Shown: positions 1 through 8,219, numbered from the stretch's first letter. The stretch is DNA of 29,399 nt from Lachnospiraceae bacterium UBA935 (GCA_002293525.1 DBDJ01000010.1:1-29399), one strand, 5' to 3'. The notes: generated from the sequence alone by a model not told the origin. Numbers and translations are program-made.

Positions 1-948
1 CTGGGATTAAAATATTCAAACCCGATGATTGACCCGGCAAAAAAGAACTTATGGTCACCTTCGACTGTTACCGGAATATTAAAAAATCAGATGTATTGCG
101 GAGACATGGTACAGGGTCGCTGGCGCATGAAAAGCTACAAAATCCATGTGCAGGAAAGAGTGCCGGAGGATGAATGGTATATTGTCGAGAACACCCATGA
201 AGCCATTATTGAAAGAGCGGTCTTTGAAAAAGTACAGGCATTATTAATGAGAGATACGCGAACCGGCCCCCAGCAGAACAAGATTTACTTATTTAGCGGT
301 TTTCTCCGCTGTGCAGACTGTGGCAAGGCGATGTCACGCAGTAGGTCAAAGGAGATTGTATATTATTTTTGCCGGACATATAAAGACCAGTCAAAGAAAG
401 CCTGTACCAAACATTCCATCAAGCATAACTGGCTGGAAGCGGCGGTATTATATGCCGTCCAACAACAGGTTTATCTGGCGGTTCATTACACTGATACTAT
501 TACCTGCATCAACAAAGCCCCATTAGTAAAAAGCCAATCCTCAAAACTACAGGCTTCTTTAGAACAGAAAGAAAAGGAGCTGGCCAAAATCTCCCGATAT
601 AAACAAGCCGTCTGGCAGGACTGGAAAGAAGGGGAACTCTCCCACATAGATTACCGCCACATGAAAGAAGATTATGACAAGCAGACTGACGAGCTGACAA
701 AGGTGATTGAGATTCTACGGGCAGAACAGGCCGAACTTGAAACAGGCATTAACACCGAAAATCCCTTCTTAACCACTTTCCGAAAGTATCATAATATTGA
801 CAAGCTTACAAGGGAAATACTGATCGAACTTGTCGATAAGATCAAAATACATGAAAACGGGAATATAAGTGTCAAGTTCAAGTTCGCCGATGAACTGCGT
901 AAAGTCAAAGAATTCATAGAAATAAATAATTCGTCTCTAGCAATTTAA
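1..948 (+). CDS. Large serine recombinase, 5'-truncated by window edge
   Basis: This is the C-terminal half of a large serine recombinase (Tn4451 TndX/phage integrase class), an enzyme that cuts and rejoins DNA at attachment sites to move an element. The frame is open from base 1, so the real start lies left of the window; the ATG at 25 is internal. The visible part aligns by eye almost residue for residue with the second recombinase (1023-2672) from about its residue 248 onward. It contains the recombinase DNA-binding region (NQMYCGDMVQGR, VENTHEAII), a zinc ribbon (CADC, later C..TYKDQSKKAC) and a Lys/Glu-rich coiled coil (ASLEQKEKELAKI). The catalytic N-terminal domain is outside the window. 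Its C-terminus runs on after ADEL with about 17 residues that the second copy lacks, so it probably has the native end. It converges with the second copy, with only about 75 bp between stops. Confidence 0.93.
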   Translation: MGLKYSNPMIDPAKKNLWSPSTVTGILKNQMYCGDMVQGRWRMKSYKIHVQERVPEDEWYIVENTHEAIIERAVFEKVQALLMRDTRTGPQQNKIYLFSGFLRCADCGKAMSRSRSKEIVYYFCRTYKDQSKKACTKHSIKHNWLEAAVLYAVQQQVYLAVHYTDTITCINKAPLVKSQSSKLQASLEQKEKELAKISRYKQAVWQDWKEGELSHIDYRHMKEDYDKQTDELTKVIEILRAEQAELETGINTENPFLTTFRKYHNIDKLTREILIELVDKIKIHENGNISVKFKFADELRKVKEFIEINNSSLAI

Positions 949-988
949 CATCACATTTTTACAGGTAGTAAGTTTTCCTATTAAAGAA

Positions 989-1024
989 GGCCAGATGGGA
1001 CCGAAAGGCGAGCCCGGGGCACCT
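989..1024 (+). pseudogene. Orphan fragment of collagen-like (Gly-X-Y) coding sequence
   Basis: Between the two convergent recombinase genes the plus strand reads GQMGPKGEPGAP. At DNA level it is nearly identical to units of the intact collagen-like gene at 2846-3643, which contains several GPMGPKGEPG units. No start codon, binding site or longer Gly-X-Y run accompanies it. It therefore looks like debris left where an element end recombined with, or was inserted into, a collagen-like gene. The last bases overlap the 3' end of the minus-strand recombinase. An unrelated chance match is unlikely given the agreement in both DNA and protein. Confidence 0.7.
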
Positions 1025-2672
1025 ATAATAGGAAAAGCAGCTCATCGGCAAACTTGAACTTGACGCTTATGTTCCCGTTTTCATATACCTTGATCTGTTC
1101 GATAAGTTCAATTACTATTTCCCGCGTCAGCCTGTCAATATTCTGGCACTGCCGAAAAGTGGCGATAAAGGGGTTTTCAGCGTTATTTCCTGCCTCCAGC
1201 TCTGCCAGTTCTGCCCGGAGTATCCTGATCACTTTGGCCAGCCCGTCAGCCTGGCTGTCATAATCTTCTTTCATATGGCGGTATTCCTCATGGGAGATTT
1301 CGCCAACTTTCCAGTCCTGCCAGACAGCCTGTTTGAAACAGGCGATTTTAGCCAGCTCCTTTTCTTTCTGTTCTAAGGCTGCCTTGAGCTTGGACGACTG
1401 GCTTTTCATTAACGGGGCTTTGTTAATATCGGCCAGGGTATCGGAGTAATGAACTGTCAGATAGATCTGCTGCTGCACGGCATATAATACCGCTGTTTCC
1501 AGCCAGTCATGCCTGATAGAGTGTTTGGTACAGGCTGTCCTCGACTGGTCTTTATATGTCCGGCAAAAATAATATACATAACCGTTTACCGCGCTGCGAG
1601 CCATTGCCTTGTCACAGTCTGCACAGCGGAGAAAGCCGCTGAATAAATAGAGCTTTTTTTGCTGTGGGCCGGTCCGTGTATCCCGCATTAACAGACCCTG
1701 CACTTTATCAAAGACCGATCGCTCAATAATAGCTTCGTGGGTATTCTCGACAACGTACCACTCTTCTTCCGGCACTCTTTCCTGAATATGTATTTTATAG
1801 CTTTTCATGCGGTAGCGGCCCTGTATCATGTCCCCGCAGTACATCCGGTTCTTTAATATGTCGGTTACGGACGCTGACGACCATAAGGGTTTTTTAACCG
1901 GGTCTAGATTGGGGTTTGCATAATGTAATCCCTGAACCTCCCTCTTGTATGCTGACGGGCATAAGATGCCATGATCATTTAAATAATGCACAATGGCATT
2001 TTTGCTCATGCCGTCCAAGAATAAGGAATAGATGTCACGGACAACAGCGGCAGCGGCTTCGTCAATCACTAAGGCGTTTTTGTCCTTCGGATGCTTGCTG
2101 TAGCCGAAAGGGGCGAAGGATCCGATATATTCCCCCTTGCCGCGTTTCATGTTAAAGACTTCGCGCACCTTGTCGGATGTCTCCGCACAATGGTTCTCAT
2201 TCATCACGCCTTGGATCGGCACGGCGATGCTCCTCATGTTCCGGGGATCTTTGTAACTGTCAAGGGGCTGATGAAACAAGGAGATAAAGCGGACATTGAA
2301 ACGGGGAAACCAGTCGTCCAGATAGTAGCCCTGATCGCTGTAGTTCCGGAATGAACGGGCAAGGTCTTTGACAATGACACAGTTGATGAGCCCGTTGCGG
2401 ATATCCGTCAGCATATCCTGAAAGCGGTCACGTTCGTCATCCGTTGTTCCGGAGATGCCGTCATCGATATATTCACCGACTATGATATATTCGTCCCCGT
2501 CATGGAAGTCCGCAATATGCTTTTCGATGATGGCCCGCTGGTTAGACACACTTTCCGATTCGTCATAATGACGGCCGTCCTCTTTTGACAGCCGGATGTA
2601 AATTGCCATCCGCCATACTTTAGTCCGAACCAGTTTCTTCTGTTCCATGTATGTTCGGCTTTTCCGTGCCAT
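1023..2672 (-). CDS. Large serine recombinase (TndX-like), complete but with an altered C-terminus
   Basis: 549-residue site-specific recombinase. The resolvase domain is at about 20-165, with the likely catalytic Ser29 in YIRLSKEDG and the DGISGTTDDERD motif near 71-82. The recombinase domain follows at about 180-330, then a zinc ribbon with Cys350, Cys353, Cys370 and Cys381 and a coiled coil at about 415-490. The start is supported by AAGGAGG five bases upstream of the ATG. The protein is about 80-90% identical by eye to the first recombinase across the shared part. Its last residues (ADELLFLL then stop) diverge abruptly from the other copy right where the DNA becomes collagen-like, so the native tail has probably been replaced at a junction near 1031. 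It lies head to head with the collagen-like gene at 2846. Confidence 0.93.
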   Translation of the reverse strand: MARKSRTYMEQKKLVRTKVWRMAIYIRLSKEDGRHYDESESVSNQRAIIEKHIADFHDGDEYIIVGEYIDDGISGTTDDERDRFQDMLTDIRNGLINCVIVKDLARSFRNYSDQGYYLDDWFPRFNVRFISLFHQPLDSYKDPRNMRSIAVPIQGVMNENHCAETSDKVREVFNMKRGKGEYIGSFAPFGYSKHPKDKNALVIDEAAAAVVRDIYSLFLDGMSKNAIVHYLNDHGILCPSAYKREVQGLHYANPNLDPVKKPLWSSASVTDILKNRMYCGDMIQGRYRMKSYKIHIQERVPEEEWYVVENTHEAIIERSVFDKVQGLLMRDTRTGPQQKKLYLFSGFLRCADCDKAMARSAVNGYVYYFCRTYKDQSRTACTKHSIRHDWLETAVLYAVQQQIYLTVHYSDTLADINKAPLMKSQSSKLKAALEQKEKELAKIACFKQAVWQDWKVGEISHEEYRHMKEDYDSQADGLAKVIRILRAELAELEAGNNAENPFIATFRQCQNIDRLTREIVIELIEQIKVYENGNISVKFKFADELLFLL

Positions 2673-2832
2673 AACGGCCTCCTTCTCCTCACATTTCCCT
2701 TATCGGATATCAGATCCCTTCTTTCATACTTATGAAAATCTTTGATTGTCCTATGTGGAAATATCAAAGGTCGCCTCTCCGTGATGTCGAGCAGGCATGA
2801 AAAATATATATCCTTATTACGGTAATGACATG

Positions 2833-2870
2833 ATATATAAGGAAAATGCCAGAAAATTTTCCTTATATAT
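2833..2870. repeat. Perfect 15-bp inverted repeat overlapping the collagen gene start
   Basis: Left arm 2833-2847 (ATATATAAGGAAAAT) and right arm 2856-2870 (ATTTTCCTTATATAT) are exact reverse complements separated by 8 bases. The left arm contains both the AAGGA ribosome-binding-like motif and the first two bases of the ATG at 2846. In RNA this hairpin would hide the initiation region. As DNA it is a dyad symmetric site of the size bound by a dimeric protein. It sits between the recombinase and the gene it faces, so an attachment site, an operator and a translation-blocking hairpin are all possible. Confidence 0.85.
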
Positions 2871-3643
2871 GTGGCTCGCCGGGATGTCAGGGACCAATGG
2901 GGCCGAAAGGCGAACCGGGATGTGCCGGCAGGCCAGGGCCTTGCGGGCCGGCCGGACCGAAGGGCGAACCGGGATGTTCCGGCAGACCAGGACCTTGTGG
3001 GCCGCAGGGATCGAAGGGTGATCCGGGATGCCAGGGACCGATGGGACCGAAGGGCGAACCGGGATGCGCCGGCAGGCCGGGTCCTTGCGGACCGAAAGGC
3101 GAGCCGGGATGCCAGGGACCGATGGGACCGAAAGGTGAGCCGGGATGCCAGGGACCGATGGGACCGAAGGGCGAACCGGGATGCCAGGGGCCAAGGGGAC
3201 CGAAAGGTGATAGAGGCCCTTCAGCAGCAACGGAACTTGCCTCATTGTTGTCCAGCACCTGCACCTATAAGACCATTGACCGTGACTGTGCGGTCACCTT
3301 TGACAATGATCCGACCTTAGTCGGCATGTCACTCAATGATTCCTGTTCGGCGGTCACCCTCGGATCGGCTGATTATTACCGGCTGTCATTTGGCATATCA
3401 GTGGAATCCTGCAGCGGCTCACCGTTGATCGAAGTCATCGTAAATGGAACTTCTTCTCAATTCTATGTTCCGGTAAATCCTTGCGGAGAAACGACAATAG
3501 ATTTGGTACACCCATTTTCCGCCTATTCTACTATTCAGTTCGTAATCAGGAATGGCTGTGTCGATCTGAAGCACGTCGAAGGCTATAATGTTTATAGCGC
3601 TCATCTGGTAATCACAGGATATAATATCGGATGTGACTGCTGA
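2846..3643 (+). CDS. Cysteine-rich collagen-like surface/exosporium protein (BclA-like)
   Basis: 265-residue protein with a nine-residue leader (MPENFPYIC), then 39 uninterrupted Gly-X-Y triplets (residues 10-126), then a C-terminal domain of about 135 residues ending GYNIGCDC. The C-terminal part is beta-rich and resembles in layout the trimerising jelly-roll head of Bacillus BclA-type exosporium filaments; that match is inferred from architecture. The triplet region is built from PMGPKGEPGCQG-like units and carries 11 cysteines (GCx eight times, GPC three times), which is unusual for bacterial collagens and suggests disulfide crosslinking. No signal peptide or sortase motif is visible, as is usual for spore-surface collagens. 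The start is uncertain. The ATG at 2846 follows AAGGA by only two bases and lies in a hairpin, and a stop at 2831 blocks any longer in-frame reading. The original 5' end may have been replaced by the recombinase element. Confidence 0.85.
   Translation: MPENFPYICGSPGCQGPMGPKGEPGCAGRPGPCGPAGPKGEPGCSGRPGPCGPQGSKGDPGCQGPMGPKGEPGCAGRPGPCGPKGEPGCQGPMGPKGEPGCQGPMGPKGEPGCQGPRGPKGDRGPSAATELASLLSSTCTYKTIDRDCAVTFDNDPTLVGMSLNDSCSAVTLGSADYYRLSFGISVESCSGSPLIEVIVNGTSSQFYVPVNPCGETTIDLVHPFSAYSTIQFVIRNGCVDLKHVEGYNVYSAHLVITGYNIGCDC
2873..3223 (+). repeat. Gly-X-Y coding tandem repeats
   Basis: Degenerate tandem DNA repeats built on 9-base triplet codons, with larger near-identical 36-base units (a Gly-Cys-Gln, Gly-Pro-Met, Gly-Pro-Lys, Gly-Glu-Pro cassette). 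The cassettes at about 3000-3060 and 3105-3190 are the most alike, suggesting recent expansion by slippage or recombination. The fragment at 989-1024 belongs to the same repeat family. Confidence 0.9.
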
Positions 3644-3710
3644 TAAACGGAAAATTATAAGCCAGACTGTCGATCCCGTAAAGCAATAATTGAATAATGA
3701 TGGTATAAAG

Positions 3711-3751
3711 AACCTCCCGGCTGTTCAAATCATTTTATCAGCCGGGAGGTT
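3711..3751. terminator. Stem-loop downstream of the collagen gene, possible terminator
   Basis: Arms 3711-3723 (AACCTCCCGGCTG) and 3739-3751 are exact reverse complements with a 15-base loop. The stem is strong, but the sequence after it is only weakly T-rich on either strand, so a canonical rho-independent terminator is not certain. It lies between the convergent collagen gene and M6 protease and could serve both. Just downstream (3760-3816) are several GGCGCTTTT-like copies ending in a T run, which may help termination. Confidence 0.6.
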
Positions 3752-3827
3752 GTATGCTTATGGCGCGGTTAAGGCGCTTTTGTGGCGCTTTTATGGCGTG
3801 GTTGTGCCGCTTTTTTCAGATGATTCC

Positions 3828-6287
3828 TTATTTAGGAATATGGCCGGCCGGAATACCGCCCCACGAAACCACTAAAACGTCAGGATCATTCGGATTAATG
3901 GACAGCTTGGCACTGTCGTTCTGACTGCCCAGAGACGTCACTGAGATGTTGTATCCCTGTACGGTCGTATTGCCGTCGGCATCGACTATGACTTTGATGG
4001 CCTTGCAGGTACTGTCATAAGACCAGCGTGACACGCCGGCCAGGATAAAGTAATACGTCCCTGGCTCGGTGATGCTCATCGTTGCGCTATAAAGCGGCGG
4101 CATCCCTGAGCGGCTGTCGCCGACCCAGGTACAAGGCGGAAAGGCGGTGGTGAGGTTAGCCTTCATCCAGGTCCCGTAACCGAGAGTGCTGTCTACTTTG
4201 GCGGCCTTGATGGAGATCGGGAAGGAAACCGAAGAGTAATTCCCGGCTGTGACCGTCAGCGTCAGTACCGTGGTCGTTACCGGCGTGCCGGCACCCCGGC
4301 TCAGATATACCGTGAAGGTATAGCTGCCGTTTGTACCGTCGGGATCGTTCTCCGTTCCGGCGATAGCGGCGGTGAATGTGCCGTCATTGACGGTGGCCGT
4401 TACCCCGTTCAGGTTCAGGCCGCCGATGATGGCTTCGACCGCCGTCTTGGCCTGGGCGATATTAGACGCGCTGGCCTGGGCCGCCGTATATGCGGTGCTT
4501 TCGAGAAGGGTTTTCGCGGCGGCGATGGCGGCATTATCCTGTCCCGGATTGGTGACATCGCCGACCTGGACCGTCATCACCGGGCCGGGCGCGTCCAGGA
4601 CTTCGATTTTGATACTGCTGGCCACGTTCTGGGTGTACGGCGACGAGGCATTGTTGAAGTTGGAATTAGGAGCCGTCGTCGGATTGAACCGGTTCAGAAC
4701 CCTGCCGTTAAATAGGTCAGTGGAGAAAAAATGGTTGTTGCTTGAGGCGTAAGTGGAGATAGTGCTGCCGTCAGCCGCTTCCACGGCGACATTACGGCGG
4801 TTGGCATTCCCGTTTCCGCGCACATTATCATTGATGTGATAGATCATGATACCGCCTTTACGGCCTGAGCCGACATATCTATTTAAGCCCGCATCGTATC
4901 CCACCTGGCCGCGGTTATCAATCAGGAAATACTGGGTCGGATCCACACTGCTCACTACTTTCAGGATGTTATAGCTGCCTGTGTCATAGCGGCTGATATT
5001 GCCCGTCCAGCCGCTGTCGGCACTGACTGTTATCGGGGTAATATAGCCCAGGTCAATTTTGGACCACGGGTCGAGTGCCACCGGCATGGTACCCGAGTTG
5101 TAACCGGTATTCGGAGCATAGCCATAACACCCGTTGGCCATCAGGCTGTAAGGGCCGACATCCCCGCTCCCGCTGCCTTGATAAAGATCCGGCAGATCAA
5201 GCATATGGCCAAATTCGTGACACATGATTCCATAACCGGACTCCACGGTGCTGCTGACCATTTCTCCGTTTGCCATATAATGGATCCATCCGGACAGGCC
5301 CGCAGCGGTACCGTCATAGTACCACTGATGCGCCCATACCTCGTTTGTAAGCGTGCCGCTGGCCGCCTCGCCGCCGGCGAAGATGGAACAGACCTTAACA
5401 CCGTCAAAATTGAATGAGGGATTGTTGCTCTTGATTGCCTTAACTGCCAGCGTGATCATGCCGCGCGTTGCATTGAACCCGGCATCGTTCCAGCTCGGTA
5501 TCGGATGGTTCCTACCCAGCTTGATCCGAATCACGCCCTGATACCCGGTATTGGTGACGGTTACACTGGTTCCGCTGGCAACCCAGCTGACGTCAGAACT
5601 CGGATGGCTTATTGTCTGCGAGCTGCTGGAAACAATGGAACTGGTATTGACAGGATTGATGATATTGACCCCGTTGGCCATATCCATGTAATACCGGGAT
5701 ACGCTGGCGCTGTTTACCGCTTCATTGAAATAAGTATTATACCAATACTGGTCACCTTTATAGATGGTGGCGTTATTGAACTCAAAGAGCAAAAGCAAGG
5801 TCTTCTGATCCGCCTGTACCGGTGCCTGGGCGGGCGGAGCCGTATCCGGGCCTTCCTCGCCCGGCGCTGCGTGATCGGGAACCATATTGCCCGGAACCGC
5901 GAATACTTCTCGTTTCGCCTGGGCTATTTCCGCGAACTGCTCCGAATAATCGTCGGCTTCTACCTTCTGTACTGCCGTCCTGGTTCTGGCTTCCGGCTGC
6001 TCCCCGGCATTGACCGGTCCCGGCAGGATGTCATCTCCTTCCACATAGGCATAGCGCCAGCTCTGGCTGTCCGGTTCATAGGCAACCAGATAGCCTTCCT
6101 CGTCTTCCGTCCAGTGAAAGAATTCGTCACCGTAATTCGTAACGGTGATGGCGGCGCCGTCCGGCTGCAGGACTTCGACCGGCGCCGGATTTGCCGGAGC
6201 CGCCTGGACTGCCGGTCCTGCCGCCGCAAACTGTGCCAGCAGCAAGCCCATGGTAAGGCATAATAAAAGTGTTTTTATTTTTTTCAT
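3828..6287 (-). CDS. Secreted M6-family metalloprotease (immune inhibitor A type)
   Basis: 819-residue secreted zinc protease. The signal peptide is MKKIKTLLLCLTMGLLLAQF plus an Ala-rich cleavage region ending near VQAA. An M6-type propeptide follows (GDEFFHWTEDEEGYLVAY, about 53-70). The M6 catalytic domain spans about 160-560 with the motif HEFGHMLDLPD: zinc ligands His357 and His361, general base Glu358, and Asp367 as the third ligand typical of the family. Residues after about 575 form an Ala-rich helix (AAAKTLLESTAYTAAQA), a beta domain (LNGVTATVNDGTFTAAIAGT) and a C-terminal beta-sandwich, likely adhesion or substrate-binding parts. There is no anchor motif. AAAGGAG eight bases before the ATG supports the start. 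The gene is probably monocistronic. Family members degrade host or environmental proteins; the substrate here is unknown. Confidence 0.95.
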   Translation of the reverse strand: MKKIKTLLLCLTMGLLLAQFAAAGPAVQAAPANPAPVEVLQPDGAAITVTNYGDEFFHWTEDEEGYLVAYEPDSQSWRYAYVEGDDILPGPVNAGEQPEARTRTAVQKVEADDYSEQFAEIAQAKREVFAVPGNMVPDHAAPGEEGPDTAPPAQAPVQADQKTLLLLFEFNNATIYKGDQYWYNTYFNEAVNSASVSRYYMDMANGVNIINPVNTSSIVSSSSQTISHPSSDVSWVASGTSVTVTNTGYQGVIRIKLGRNHPIPSWNDAGFNATRGMITLAVKAIKSNNPSFNFDGVKVCSIFAGGEAASGTLTNEVWAHQWYYDGTAAGLSGWIHYMANGEMVSSTVESGYGIMCHEFGHMLDLPDLYQGSGSGDVGPYSLMANGCYGYAPNTGYNSGTMPVALDPWSKIDLGYITPITVSADSGWTGNISRYDTGSYNILKVVSSVDPTQYFLIDNRGQVGYDAGLNRYVGSGRKGGIMIYHINDNVRGNGNANRRNVAVEAADGSTISTYASSNNHFFSTDLFNGRVLNRFNPTTAPNSNFNNASSPYTQNVASSIKIEVLDAPGPVMTVQVGDVTNPGQDNAAIAAAKTLLESTAYTAAQASASNIAQAKTAVEAIIGGLNLNGVTATVNDGTFTAAIAGTENDPDGTNGSYTFTVYLSRGAGTPVTTTVLTLTVTAGNYSSVSFPISIKAAKVDSTLGYGTWMKANLTTAFPPCTWVGDSRSGMPPLYSATMSITEPGTYYFILAGVSRWSYDSTCKAIKVIVDADGNTTVQGYNISVTSLGSQNDSAKLSINPNDPDVLVVSWGGIPAGHIPK

Positions 6288-6339
6288 TGTGTTGTCTCCT
6301 TTGTACTAATGATAATCAAATAAGTAATTAAGAGATTCT

Positions 6340-6664
6340 TTAATTGGAAATCTGAATAAATTTAAAGCTGTTGTCATTCATGAATGCTGCTTCCGGATAG
6401 GTGTTTTCCACGGCATCCTGCCCGTCCATAGCCGCACTTGTCCGGAATGTAAACTGGTCAGGCAGGGATAAGATATCGGCCCTGATGGCTACGATGCCAG
6501 AAGCGGTAACCGTTCCCCCGCTGACCGTGAGCACAGCACTGTTCCCGCTCAGACCGTCGCCGATGCCGGCCGAATTGGCCCCTCCTTCGGCGATGACCGT
6601 GCCGCCGTTGATGGTGATGCGGCCGGCTGATTCATTGTTCCTGCCGCCGATCCCCGCATAAGTA
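6340..6664 (-). pseudogene. 3' remnant of a Gly-rich beta-helix surface protein
   Basis: Reading the minus strand from 6664, the frame gives YAGIGGRNNESAGRITINGG and then AEGGANSAGIGDGLSG, which are beta-helix repeats of large clostridial surface proteins. The frame continues through SGGTVTASGI to a non-repeat tail ending FKFIQISN and a stop at 6340. Immediately upstream of 6664 the frame hits a TGA and the DNA turns AT-rich and non-coding, so the 5' part of a once much longer gene is gone. The only in-frame methionine (6534) would give a 64-residue stub with no signal peptide. It lies 52 bp upstream of the M6 protease in the same orientation. Confidence 0.75.
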
Positions 6665-6891
6665 CATCAGTGAACATATGAATCACTTAGCTATAAACGA
6701 TTATATATGTTAAATACTACCAATTTATTTATTTCTATTCAATCTGTCATGTCTATTATACAGTTTTTTTGTCTAATCTACGGTTTTAAAATGTTTTGTT
6801 ACAAAGCAATTTTACAAAACAATAAATGTTTATAATTAATTATTCTTGGAATCACAACGGAACCTTTATCTGAGCGATGGTCATTTGGGAA
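6665..6891. other. AT-rich intergenic stretch
   Basis: Between the truncated beta-helix fragment and the chemotaxis-receptor terminator lies strongly AT-rich DNA with no open frame of note and no clear hairpin. The sharp change in base composition at about 6665 marks the deletion junction that removed the 5' part of the beta-helix gene. Confidence 0.6.
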
Positions 6892-6924
6892 CCAAAAAAT
6901 GGAGAAGCGACGACCCGCTTCCCC
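6892..6924 (-). terminator. Rho-independent terminator of the chemotaxis receptor gene
   Basis: On the minus strand a GGGGAAGCG / CGCTTCTCC stem (9 bp, one G-T type mismatch) with a 6-base loop is followed by ATTTTTT. It lies about 80 bp downstream of the receptor stop codon at 7005. Confidence 0.85.
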
Positions 6925-7004
6925 ATCCAATGCAAGGGATATTTCATTATCTTCTCATATATGTAATTCGTTCCTGACAACAAGAAACCGTATCGTTAAA
7001 CTGG

Positions 7005-8219
7005 TTACTGATTGATCAGCTGTTTCAGCTCTTTCGACTGCTCTGACAGCTGTGTGCTCGTCTCCGAGCTCTGGCCTGCTACCATGGAATTCTCCATGCT
7101 GATGTTCGCAATCAGCCCGAGGCCCTGGTTTACTTGTTCGATCACTTCTGCCTGGCTGGAAAACTCCTCGTTCACTTGCGTCGTGGCATTACGGATATCA
7201 ATCACGGTTTCCATGACCAGGTTCAATGACTTCGCTGTCTCTTCTGTCAAGCTCCCGCCATTGGTAATAGCCTCCAGCGTTTTCTCGATCAGCTGCTTGG
7301 TATTCTTCGCTGCGTCGGCACTTTGATTGGCCAGCTTGCCGATTTCGTCGGCTACCACGGCAAACCCTTTGCCCGATTCTCCGGCCCGGGCCGCTTCGAT
7401 TGCCGCATTAAGGGAAAGCAGGTTGGTCTGGGACGCGATGCTTTCGATGGTGGCAATAATCAGGCTGATCTGCTGCGATATATCGTCAATCTCCTTCATG
7501 GCCTTAATCAGGTGATCCATCTTCATGTTGCTGTTGCGGATCTCGGAAGCTGCTTTATCCGTCTGCGCCGCGGCGGCCTGTAAGTGGGTCATATTCTTCT
7601 GTGTCTGCGTAGAAATCCCTTCCACAGTCGCGAGCAGCTCTTCTACAGACGCTGACTGCTCAGATGCCCCATTGGCGATCTTCAGGGCATTGTCCGCGGA
7701 ATTGGATGACAATTCTACCAGCTGCTCGCTCAGATGACTGGCGCTCTTGATCAGTTCTTCCTGCTTCTTGGATATCTTTACCATCTTACTGATGTCCTGA
7801 ACCACTTCAATGTGGCCGCTCACCTTATGATTCATGTCATACAGGTAATTGACATCTACCTGGAAATTGCCGCCACCCTGCTCAAAGAAGGTCTGTAAAA
7901 CGCCTGCTTTCAGACAGGTGATGCCGCAGTTCTTCGTATTGCATATCTTGGCACCCCAGCTGCTGCATTGTTTCCCTACGCATTGGGCACGGGTGACATT
8001 CAGCATCTGTTCTACGGGTTTGTTGATAAACGTCCAGTTCATATCCTGATCGGTTACGGATATCGGGAACGGAATCGAGTCCAGCATACTTGTATACCAG
8101 TGTATCTCCTTTTGATGTGCCTGCTCTGATACCTGATTCTTGCCCCGTTCCTTCACATAAAGAAAAAGAACGATTGCCAACACAATGATGCTGAAGACTA
8201 ATGCAATAGTTACTGCCAT
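7005..8219 (-). CDS. Methyl-accepting chemotaxis protein with Cys-rich PAS-like sensor
   Basis: 404-residue chemoreceptor signalling to CheA/CheW. There is one N-terminal membrane helix (MAVTIALVFSIIVLAIVLFL) and no periplasmic domain or HAMP. A PAS-like cytoplasmic sensor follows at about 40-155, then a signalling coiled coil with the conserved hairpin tip NLLSLNAAIEAARAGESGKG and FAVVADEIGKLA. The sensor has five cysteines (80, 85, 93, 98, 102) in the stretch QCVGKQCSSWGAKICNTKNC plus GITCLKAG. This resembles metal, Fe-S or redox-sensing PAS domains, so an internal redox or metabolic signal is likely; the ligand is inferred. The start at 8219 is chosen because AAAGGAG precedes it by seven bases. 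A 48-residue extension to 8363 runs through the promoter and is rejected. It has its own promoter and terminator, so it is monocistronic. Confidence 0.95.
   Translation of the reverse strand: MAVTIALVFSIIVLAIVLFLYVKERGKNQVSEQAHQKEIHWYTSMLDSIPFPISVTDQDMNWTFINKPVEQMLNVTRAQCVGKQCSSWGAKICNTKNCGITCLKAGVLQTFFEQGGGNFQVDVNYLYDMNHKVSGHIEVVQDISKMVKISKKQEELIKSASHLSEQLVELSSNSADNALKIANGASEQSASVEELLATVEGISTQTQKNMTHLQAAAAQTDKAASEIRNSNMKMDHLIKAMKEIDDISQQISLIIATIESIASQTNLLSLNAAIEAARAGESGKGFAVVADEIGKLANQSADAAKNTKQLIEKTLEAITNGGSLTEETAKSLNLVMETVIDIRNATTQVNEEFSSQAEVIEQVNQGLGLIANISMENSMVAGQSSETSTQLSEQSKELKQLINQ

Noticed and set aside
2797..3320. Alternative plus-strand frames across the collagen repeats (starting 2797 and 2871)
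   Set aside because: Arg/Asp-rich shadow translations of Gly-X-Y DNA; only the 2846 frame gives Gly-X-Y triplets and continues into a structured C-terminal domain.
5505..6263. 252-residue open frame on the plus strand opposite the M6 protease
   Set aside because: Antisense shadow of a well-supported protease gene; no ribosome binding site, and an Arg/Ile-rich composition with no family motif.
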